This document shows positions 17,758-24,699 of a stretch of 64,000 nt of DNA, piece by piece. The DNA lies in NCBI RefSeq assembly GCF_018860155.1, contig NZ_JAHKNI010000015.1, positions 154,615 to 218,614 on the forward strand, in the 5' to 3' direction. Below the pieces are notes generated by a model that saw only the letters and a list, made by a program, of their open reading frames with translations, was not told the origin of the DNA and made no database searches. Source of the stretch: Nocardia albiluteola. GTDB taxonomy: Bacteria > Actinomycetota > Actinomycetes > Mycobacteriales > Mycobacteriaceae. Position 1 is the first letter of the stretch. Every line of letters begins with the position of its first letter. Both the position numbers and the translations under genes were made by a program.

Positions 17758-19101
17758 TCATTTCACGACTTCGCTGAGGTCCTGGGGGTTCAGCTCGGCT
17801 GCCTCGACGAGCGTGAGCTCCCTTGTCTCGGGCGCGAACCGCACGCATATTAGGGCACCCAGCAGTGTCAGAATGCCGCCGCTGAGCACGGTGATGCCGA
17901 TGCCGTACTTGTTTTGCACGATCGGCACGAGAAACGTGCCGACAGTCGTGAAGGTGTTGACGAGCGCGAAGGACAGGCCGATGGCTGTGCCGCGGATCTC
18001 GGTGGGGAACATCTCCACCGGATACACCGCTTGCAGAATCTGCGTACCTCCGAGGAACACTGCATACATCGCGAACAGTGCAAGGGCGACCGAACCCGGG
18101 GAATTCGGGAAGATTCCCAGCAGCAGCAAGGGGATTCCCGCGAACGCGAAGCTACCGATAATCATGCGCCGCCGACTCATCCTGTTGACGAGGAGGACGG
18201 CGACTACCGTGCCGATGAGGAAAAGCACCGTCATGATCGCCGAGCCGATAACATCCATTCCTTTACCCAGGTGCAATGCACCAAGAATGGCCGGACCGAA
18301 TCCGTAGATGGCGAACAGCGGGACCACCGAGCACGTCCACCAGACGAAGGTGAAGATCACTCGGCCCATATATCCCGAGCGAACCAAGGTGCGCAAGCTG
18401 GCCGTTCCATCTTCATCCTGGGGTAGTTCAGACAGGGTGACCCCGGCACCGAACACCTTGTGCATCACCGCCGTTGCCTCCTCGACGCGCCCCTTACTCA
18501 CCAGCCAGCGCGGGGATTCCGGGGTGCCACGCCGGAGCACCAGGAACGCAATGCCGGGCACGGCGGCGCTGAGCACCATCCAGCGCCAGGCGCTGTCGCC
18601 AACGCTGTCGAGCATGATCGCACCGACGATGTAGGCGATCGCTGCGCCGACGAACCACATGACGCAGAAGAAGCCCAGTAGGCGTCCACGGTGTTTGCGT
18701 GGAATAAATTCGCCGACAAGCGACTGCGCGACGGGCCAGTCGGCTCCGACAGCCACACCGATGAGCAGGCGCGCGATGATCAGCGCCACGAAGTTCGTAG
18801 CCCAAAACGACGCAATGGAACACACGATCGTCAGTCCGAGCACCAACGAGTACAGCGTTTGGCGTCCGAACTTGTCGGCCAGAAAACCACCGAAGTAGGC
18901 GCCGGGCAGACCGCCGACCAGAGCCGATCCCACGACCAAACCCTGCTGCAGGGGGGACAAATTCAGCTGCGGCGCGATCTGAACCATCGCCGCGCCCGTT
19001 ATCGACAGGATGTAGCCCTGCATGAAGGCGCCGCCGGACGCATACGCGGAAAGCCGTTTATGGAAAGACGATAGTGGTGCATCATCGAGAGAAGTCGTCA
19101 C
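17758..19101 (-). CDS. MFS metabolite:proton symporter (sugar-porter/SP-like)
   Basis: 447 residues, 12 membrane helices. Motif A GGFLADKFGRQTLYSLVLG, RLLIGVAVGADWPVAQSLVGEFIPRKHRGRL (the SP-type PESPR neighbour region), and TPESPRWLVSKGRVEEA after TM6 place it in the sugar-porter or metabolite:H+ symporter group used for sugars, organic acids and aromatic acids. PVEMFPTEIRGTAIGLS in the C-terminal half fits the same group. The next gene upstream is formamidase (69 bp away, same strand), so it may import that enzyme's substrate or a related organic acid. The stop codon touches the transposase remnant. Confidence 0.85.
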   Translation of the reverse strand: MTTSLDDAPLSSFHKRLSAYASGGAFMQGYILSITGAAMVQIAPQLNLSPLQQGLVVGSALVGGLPGAYFGGFLADKFGRQTLYSLVLGLTIVCSIASFWATNFVALIIARLLIGVAVGADWPVAQSLVGEFIPRKHRGRLLGFFCVMWFVGAAIAYIVGAIMLDSVGDSAWRWMVLSAAVPGIAFLVLRRGTPESPRWLVSKGRVEEATAVMHKVFGAGVTLSELPQDEDGTASLRTLVRSGYMGRVIFTFVWWTCSVVPLFAIYGFGPAILGALHLGKGMDVIGSAIMTVLFLIGTVVAVLLVNRMSRRRMIIGSFAFAGIPLLLLGIFPNSPGSVALALFAMYAVFLGGTQILQAVYPVEMFPTEIRGTAIGLSFALVNTFTTVGTFLVPIVQNKYGIGITVLSGGILTLLGALICVRFAPETRELTLVEAAELNPQDLSEVVK

Positions 19102-19170
19102 GGGTTATTGTCCTTGCTTACAGAAAGTTTTGAGATCGGTGCCGAGGCGGATTGGTTCCCCGCGGAAAGG

Positions 19171-20127
19171 TCACTTGGTGTCGGTAAACACACCCAGAGG
19201 CATGGTCATGGCGACGTTCCATACGCCCGCGTCCACGATTTCAATAATGCGGAGATCGCCGGTCGCGCTGCAGAGGACGTAGGCGTCCTCGCGGGTGAGG
19301 CCGTGCGTGTCGACGAGCCAGTCGATCATCGCCCGGGTAGCGGTCATCGCGGCGTTCATGAGGTCGGAGTCGATGCCCATCGTGGCGTAGTAGCCCATCT
19401 CATCCTTTTTCGAGACGGCCGCTGGCGGCACGTGGAAGGACGGGACGGTGACCTTGCCCTTGTGCAGAGTGAATTTCAGCGACGCCTTCATGGGACACTC
19501 GATGGCGGTCACGCAGACCTCGCCGTCGCCCTGGGCTGCGTGCGGGTCTCCGCAGGAGAACATTCCGCCGTCGACCCAGACGGGTAGCCACAGTGTGGCA
19601 CCTGTTGTGAGGTGCCGGTTGTCCATGTTGCCGCCACCGCGGTGCGGAGGAAACGGAACTTGCCGGCCCGGGGTTCCGGGGTGAGTGCCCATGGTGCCTA
19701 GAAATGGCGTGATCGGGACTTCGATCCCGGGCGCGAAATTGATGTTGGGGCCGCCGGTGAGATCGAAGGTCTTGACGTAGCCCTCGGGGAAATCTTCGGG
19801 AAGCAATCCCATGCCCGGAAGGAAGGCAGACCATCCCCAGTCGCCCGCTCGGAGATCGAGGATCTCGATTTCGAGCATGTCGCCCGCGGTGGCGCCGGCG
19901 ACATTGACCGGGCCGCACAAGTTATAGATCGAGTCGAATTCGAACTTCGCTTCCTCGAACCGCGCACCGGGCCAGACCTGGCCTTCGCCCGCGACCTGAA
20001 TGTCAAAGTGCACGATGTCACCGGAATCGATGGTCAGCACCGGTTCCAGGTCGAGGTCCCACTCATGGTGGATTTTCGTGGGGTCTGCTGTGTGTTCCCG
20101 AGCTGCTGTGTATTCCCGTGTTGCCAT
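19171..20127 (-). CDS. Acetamidase/formamidase family hydrolase
   Basis: 318 residues from ATG 20127, which follows GGGCGAGGGA; the upstream TTG is less likely. The FmdA_AmdA fold is recognised from HHEWDLDLEPVLTIDSGDIVHFD, IYNLCGPVNVAGATAGDMLEIEI, GTMGTHPGTPGR, FPPHRGGGNMDNRHLTTGATLWLPV and GMFSCGDPHAAQGDGEVCVTAIE. The family hydrolyses short amides (formamide, acetamide) to the acid and ammonia. It heads the minus-strand pair with the MFS gene and faces a TetR gene at 20386 across a region with two palindromes. The physiological amide is not evident. Confidence 0.9.
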   Translation of the reverse strand: MATREYTAAREHTADPTKIHHEWDLDLEPVLTIDSGDIVHFDIQVAGEGQVWPGARFEEAKFEFDSIYNLCGPVNVAGATAGDMLEIEILDLRAGDWGWSAFLPGMGLLPEDFPEGYVKTFDLTGGPNINFAPGIEVPITPFLGTMGTHPGTPGRQVPFPPHRGGGNMDNRHLTTGATLWLPVWVDGGMFSCGDPHAAQGDGEVCVTAIECPMKASLKFTLHKGKVTVPSFHVPPAAVSKKDEMGYYATMGIDSDLMNAAMTATRAMIDWLVDTHGLTREDAYVLCSATGDLRIIEIVDAGVWNVAMTMPLGVFTDTK

Positions 20128-20235
20128 TCCCTCGCCCTTCGGACGCAACGTATTGGAGTCGGCATCGCGTACCCACGCACCGGGGCCTGCTGTGGATCTT
20201 CCACAGGAAGCCTCGGAGCGAGCTGCGATGATTTC

Positions 20236-20252
20236 GATGTATCTGATACATC
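20236..20252. promoter_or_regulatory. Palindrome, candidate TetR operator
   Basis: GATGTATC-T-GATACATC, a perfect 8-1-8 inverted repeat in the 258-bp gap between divergent formamidase and TetR genes. A second palindrome, TGATGCATCA, lies at 20268-20277 and shares the half-site TGATG. Probably bound by the adjacent TetR protein. Confidence 0.55.
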
Positions 20253-20385
20253 ACATGGCGAACAAGTGATGCATCAGTCAGCATGTTGCACGTGCCGTTC
20301 GGCCCGTAGCAACGCACAAGGGCAAACTCACAGCGAGACGTCTAGTAATTATCTTTGTACCAACGACGGGTTGGAAACTGGAGAA

Positions 20386-20967
20386 ATGACCCCGAGTCGA
20401 GCACGCGGTCGACCGCGCAGCGAGGAACGCCGCGACGCCATCCTGACAGCCGCCATGGAACTAATTCAGGAGGACGACCTGCGCAGGGCGTCGGTCGACC
20501 GGATCGCTGAACGCAGCGGAGTCAGCAAGGCGACCATCTATAAATGGTGGCCGAACAGAACCGCGGTGGCAGTCGACGCCTTCCTGCGTCAGATGATGGC
20601 GGACGCGCCCGTGCCCGATACCGGATCGGCGGCCGAAGACTTCCGCCTGACGTTGCGCGGCATGATGCGGTTCTACACCAGCGCATTTGGCGCGATCTAC
20701 GCCCAACTCGTCGGTGAGGCGCAGTTCTACCCGACCGAACGCGAACGGATACGAACACACCAGGTGAACATCCGCCGAGCAGCCGTTAAGAAGATCTGGG
20801 ACCGCGGTGTTGCGCGCGGTGAACTCGATCCGAACGTCGACCCCGAGGTGGCGCTGGATCTCATCTTCGGGGTGGCGATGTACCGGATGACGACCGGGCA
20901 TGGAGGATTGACGCCCGCCGACGCCGACGCCATCGTGGCCACAGCAATGCGGGCACTGGCCAGCTGA
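20386..20967 (+). CDS. TetR family regulator (TetR_C/AcrR-like)
   Basis: 193 residues from ATG 20386 (MTPSRARGRPRSEERRDAIL), preceded by GGAAACTGGAG; the long upstream extension overlaps the formamidase region and is not real. HTH: AMELIQEDDLRRASVDRIAERSGVSKATIYKWWPNRTAV. The GRPRSEE start and YKWWPNR recognition helix are typical of a common actinobacterial TetR subgroup. It is divergent from the formamidase/MFS pair, and the palindromes between them are likely its operators. Confidence 0.88.
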   Translation: MTPSRARGRPRSEERRDAILTAAMELIQEDDLRRASVDRIAERSGVSKATIYKWWPNRTAVAVDAFLRQMMADAPVPDTGSAAEDFRLTLRGMMRFYTSAFGAIYAQLVGEAQFYPTERERIRTHQVNIRRAAVKKIWDRGVARGELDPNVDPEVALDLIFGVAMYRMTTGHGGLTPADADAIVATAMRALAS

Positions 20968-21067
20968 GCAGTTGGAGCGCGCCGACGCACCGCAAGCCCC
21001 GAGGGCGCGGGCGAGGCAGAGCGGAGCGCGCGGAACACCGTCGGAGCGGCTCTCGAAGTGACAGAAC

Positions 21068-21838
21068 CTAGCCGAGCCGGGCGCTGAGACTGCTCGCCGC
21101 CTTACTCAACGCGGCACCGAAAGCGACTTCGGATTCATCGGTGAGGCGGCTGATCGGGACGTTCACACTGAGGCTTGCGATCGGCTGATCCTGGCTTCCC
21201 ATGACGGCTGCTGCGACCGCGCCGACGTCGGGCCTCCATTCCCCATGATTGACGGCGAACCCTCGTTCCCGGATCGCGGCCAGTTCGGCGCGCAGTTCGT
21301 CCGGGTCGGTGATCGTCGTGTCGGTGTAACGCGATAGCTCGTCCGTGAGCAGTTGTTTGATGACTTCGGGGCTGCTGTTCGCGAGTACCGCCTTGCCGTT
21401 GGCGGACGCATGCAGGGGGAGTGCGTGCCCCAGCGCCATACTCGTGCGCACCGGTTTGTCCGTTTCCAGCCGTTCGATCAGGACCATCTTGCCGTTCTCG
21501 GGAACCGTTAGGTGAATGGTCTCCTCAGTGTGCCGGCGCAGGTCCTCCATGATCGACAAGGCCGGACCGCGCAGGCTGAGATCCCCGCCGGCACGACCGC
21601 CGACCGCGAGTGCCTTGGTGGTCATCACCCACCGGGTAACTTCGCCCGAAGCGGGGCGAATCCACTCAGCTGCGTCGAGCGTGACCAGCGCACGCTGCAC
21701 CGAACTCTTGGGCATGTTCAGTACGCGAGCTAACTCGCCGACGCCGATCGGCTGCCGCGATGCGACCTCTTCCAGCACGCGCAGTGCGTTCAGGACGTTT
21801 CGCAATGTCTTGACTCCTCGATCTTGCGTACCTACCAT
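21068..21838 (-). CDS. IclR family transcriptional regulator
   Basis: 256 residues. N-terminal winged HTH (LEEVASRQPIGVGELARVLNMPKSSVQRALVTLDAAEWI, about residues 22-60) and a C-terminal GAF-like effector domain with LHASANGKAVLANSSPE, the usual IclR ligand-pocket motif, and GFAVNHGEWRPDVGAVAAAV. IclR proteins control catabolic operons for organic acids and aromatics. It is divergent from the aminotransferase at 21898 with only 59 bp between start codons, so it probably controls that gene and perhaps the operon 23289-30940. It has no obvious tie to the formamidase side. Confidence 0.9.
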   Translation of the reverse strand: MVGTQDRGVKTLRNVLNALRVLEEVASRQPIGVGELARVLNMPKSSVQRALVTLDAAEWIRPASGEVTRWVMTTKALAVGGRAGGDLSLRGPALSIMEDLRRHTEETIHLTVPENGKMVLIERLETDKPVRTSMALGHALPLHASANGKAVLANSSPEVIKQLLTDELSRYTDTTITDPDELRAELAAIRERGFAVNHGEWRPDVGAVAAAVMGSQDQPIASLSVNVPISRLTDESEVAFGAALSKAASSLSARLG

Positions 21839-21897
21839 TGCCGGACCTTTTTACGGAACAGTGTGCCACCTCACGGCATAGATTGGAAATTGGTGTA

Positions 21898-23064
21898 GTG
21901 ACCGCTCACAGTGGACGGCATTTCCTACAGATCCCCGGACCGACCAACGTGCCCGGTCGGGTGCTCAACGCCATCGCGCAACCGACCATCGACCACCGCG
22001 GACCCGACTTCGCCGACCTCACCCGGGACCTGTTGCAACGGGTCAAGCCGGTGTTCGGCACCAGCGGTCCGGTCGTCATCTATCCCTCTTCCGGCACCGG
22101 CGCGTGGGAAGCGGCGCTGGTCAACACCCTCTCGCCCGGCGATCGCGTGCTGGCATTCGAAACCGGTCATTTCTCCACCCTGTGGCGTGATATGGCGCAG
22201 CGCCTCGGGCTGGTCGTCGACTTCGTTCCCGGGGACTGGCGGCGGGGTGCCGACCCGGCGGCCGTCGCCGAACGGCTGGCCGCGGACACGGCACACAGCA
22301 TCGCGGCGGTGATGGTCGTCCACAACGAGACCTCGACCGGGGTCACCAGCCGGATACCGGAGATCCGGGCAGCCATCGACGAGGCGAATCATCCCGCGCT
22401 GCTGTTGGTCGACACGATCTCCTCGCTGGGGTCCATCGACTACCGGCATGAGGAGTGGGGCGTCGACGTGACGATCAGCTGCTCGCAGAAGGGGCTGATG
22501 TTGCCCCCAGGCCTGGGCTTCAACGCGATCAGCGAGAAAGCGCTCGCGGCCGCACCGAAGGCACGGCTGCCGAAGGCCTACTGGGACTGGGCGCCCATCC
22601 TCGAGGCCAACGAGCGCGGCTTCTACCCCTACACGCCGGCCACCAACCTGCTCTACGGTCTTCGGGAAGCGTTGCTCCTCCTTGACGAAGAGGGGCTGCC
22701 CAACGTGTTCGCACGGCACAACCGCCACGCCGCAGCGACCAGGGCGGCCGTCCGGGGCTGGGGCCTCGAGATCCTGTGCGCCGACGAACGCGAGCACTCC
22801 AGTGTCCTGACCGCCGTTCTGCTGGGCGAGGAACACGATGCGGACAAGGTCCGCCAGATCATCCTGGACCGCTTCGACATGTCACTGGGTGCCGGCCTGA
22901 GCAAGCTCGCCGGGCGCGTATTCCGGATCGGCCACCTCGGCGACTTCAACGACTTGACGCTCGCCGGAACCCTCTCCGGCGTCCAGATGGGCCTCGAACT
23001 GGCCGGCGTGACCGTCGACCCCGCCGGCCTCCAAGCCGCACTCGAAGTCTTGCGTGCCGAATGA
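21898..23064 (+). CDS. Class V aminotransferase, serine-glyoxylate/alanine-glyoxylate type
   Basis: 388 residues from GTG 21898 (TAHSGRHFLQIPGPTNVP); the GPTNVP opening matches the conserved N-terminus of serine-glyoxylate aminotransferases, so the ATG at 21838 was not used. PLP site: VDVTISCSQKGLMLPPGL with the Schiff-base Lys, VDTISSLGSIDYRHEEWGVD, and the substrate-binding Arg region GRVFRIGHLGDFN. The family moves amino groups from serine or alanine to glyoxylate; related enzymes act on other small amino acids. It stands next to a glycolate-oxidase-like gene and a GlcG-like gene, which fits glyoxylate or another 2-oxo acid as co-substrate. Confidence 0.88.
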   Translation: MTAHSGRHFLQIPGPTNVPGRVLNAIAQPTIDHRGPDFADLTRDLLQRVKPVFGTSGPVVIYPSSGTGAWEAALVNTLSPGDRVLAFETGHFSTLWRDMAQRLGLVVDFVPGDWRRGADPAAVAERLAADTAHSIAAVMVVHNETSTGVTSRIPEIRAAIDEANHPALLLVDTISSLGSIDYRHEEWGVDVTISCSQKGLMLPPGLGFNAISEKALAAAPKARLPKAYWDWAPILEANERGFYPYTPATNLLYGLREALLLLDEEGLPNVFARHNRHAAATRAAVRGWGLEILCADEREHSSVLTAVLLGEEHDADKVRQIILDRFDMSLGAGLSKLAGRVFRIGHLGDFNDLTLAGTLSGVQMGLELAGVTVDPAGLQAALEVLRAE

Positions 23065-23288
23065 CACCTCAGCGTGTTCCGAGCTTTCCTTCGAACCATT
23101 AACCATTCGCTCGGGACTCGGCGGATCACATCGTAAGCCCGCTATGAGGGCGTGGGCATTACGACCGGCCGCATGGCAGATCCGCGAGGCCGGCGCTGGA
23201 ATCCGGTGCCGGTCTTCTGCCCTCGACTCTCATTGCTCCAACACAAGCTGGCGCCGACCGCGTTGGCAACCTACAAGGAGGTAGGTCG

Positions 23289-24608
23289 TTGACCGAGCAG
23301 ACTTCCCCTGTCCGGCGCTTGGCCCACATGAAGCGGTGGACCTATATCTTGCCGATCATCGTCTTCATCTACGTCATCTGTTATATCGACCGAACGAACA
23401 TCAGTTTCGCGCTGCCCCACCTCAAAACCGCCATGCATCTCAGCGGCGCGCAACAGGGTCTCGCGAGCGGCATCTTCTTCTGGGGCTACCTGCTGCTGCA
23501 GATCCCCGGCGGATACATGGCAGAACGATGGAGCGCGAAACGGTGGGTCGCGATCCTGATGGTGCTGTGGAGTATCGCCGCGATATCCTCCGGCTTCACC
23601 CACACCTTCGGTGAACTCATCCTCACGCGTTTCCTGCTCGGGGTGGCCGAGGGTGGCGTGCAACCCGCGCTGATGACCACCATCCGGTCCTGGTTCCCGT
23701 TCGCCGAACGAAGCAGGGCATACGCGATCTTCAAGCTCTACACACCGATCGCTGCGATAATCGCCGCCCCGTTCTCCGGCATCATCCTGACCTACGGCGA
23801 CTGGCGCTGGTTGTTCATCATCCAGGGCGGGGCTCCGCTGATCATCGGGATCATCGCCTGGCTGGCGGTGATCCGCGACACGCCCGCCAAAGCAGGCTGG
23901 CTGTCGGAGACCGAGCGCAACTACATCGAGAATTCTCGTATCGAGGAGGGCGAGCCACTCAAGCCCCAAGGGACGTTCAAGGCCGCCTTCACGAGCGGGA
24001 TCGTGTGGTATTTCGCCCTGATCTACACGTTGACGCAGACGGGCCTGCTCGGCCTCACGTTGTGGCTGCCGAGTGTGCTCAAGAAGGCTTTCCACACCGA
24101 CATGCAGGTGGGTTTCGTCGCGATACTGCCCCAGATTGCCGCGGGTATCGCCATCATTCTCATCGGCCGATCGGCAGACCGCCGGGGCGGGCACGTCGCC
24201 CATATGTCGGTGGTTCTCGGTTGCGGGGCGGTGATTCTCGCCGGCGCGAGCCTGATCTCGCCGCACCAGAAGTGGCTTGTGCTCGGGGCGATGATCCTCG
24301 GCACGGCGGCGTCGATCGCCTGGTACGGGCCGTTCTGGGCGACGGTCACCAAGCTGACCCCCCTGGCGGCCGCGGGCGCAGGGATCGGTCTGATCAACGG
24401 CGTCGGCAACCTGGGCAGCTTCGTCGGGCCTTATATCGGCGGATGGCTCAGCGACCTCAGTGGTGGGGGATACGCACTCACCCAGGTGTTCTTCGGTCTG
24501 GTCTTCGCCGCCGCGGCACTGCTTGTCCTGCCGTTGCGTAAGAAGCTGCGGGCGCTGAGCCTCGAACAGGCCGGAACGAAGAAAGCACAGGTGCCGGACC
24601 CCGCCTGA
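23289..24608 (+). CDS. MFS transporter, anion:cation symporter (ACS) family
   Basis: 439 residues starting at TTG 23289, with AAGGAGG eight bases upstream. ACS traits: YVICYIDRTNISFALPHLKTAMHLSGAQQGLASGIFFWGYLLLQIPGG (TM1-TM2 with the conserved D-R-x-N), RFLLGVAEGGVQPALMTTIRSWFP, and TPAKAGWLSETERNYIEN in the central loop. ACS members import carboxylates such as phthalate, 4-hydroxyphenylacetate, tartrate, glucarate and related acids. It is the first gene of the catabolic operon and probably imports its substrate. A strong hairpin separates it from the next gene. Confidence 0.9.
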   Translation: MTEQTSPVRRLAHMKRWTYILPIIVFIYVICYIDRTNISFALPHLKTAMHLSGAQQGLASGIFFWGYLLLQIPGGYMAERWSAKRWVAILMVLWSIAAISSGFTHTFGELILTRFLLGVAEGGVQPALMTTIRSWFPFAERSRAYAIFKLYTPIAAIIAAPFSGIILTYGDWRWLFIIQGGAPLIIGIIAWLAVIRDTPAKAGWLSETERNYIENSRIEEGEPLKPQGTFKAAFTSGIVWYFALIYTLTQTGLLGLTLWLPSVLKKAFHTDMQVGFVAILPQIAAGIAIILIGRSADRRGGHVAHMSVVLGCGAVILAGASLISPHQKWLVLGAMILGTAASIAWYGPFWATVTKLTPLAAAGAGIGLINGVGNLGSFVGPYIGGWLSDLSGGGYALTQVFFGLVFAAAALLVLPLRKKLRALSLEQAGTKKAQVPDPA

Positions 24609-24617
24609 CTCAGCTAG

Positions 24618-24661
24618 CCACCGCGGCGGCCGGCCGCCTGACCGATCGGCCGCCGCGGTGG
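24618..24661 (+). terminator. Perfect 15-bp stem hairpin between MFS and FAD/Fe-S genes
   Basis: CCACCGCGGCGGCCG pairs exactly with CGGCCGCCGCGGTGG across a 14-nt loop. No T run follows. It could be a terminator, a partial attenuator lowering downstream expression, or an mRNA-stabilising stem within the operon. Confidence 0.6.
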
Positions 24662-24699
24662 CGCCTGTTGCGAATAACAACGACTCGAAAGGAATCGTA

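Noticed and set aside
18000..19100. Long plus-strand frames opposite the MFS gene and similar antisense frames across the window
   Set aside because: GC-rich third positions make antisense frames open; they lack family features and conserved starts.
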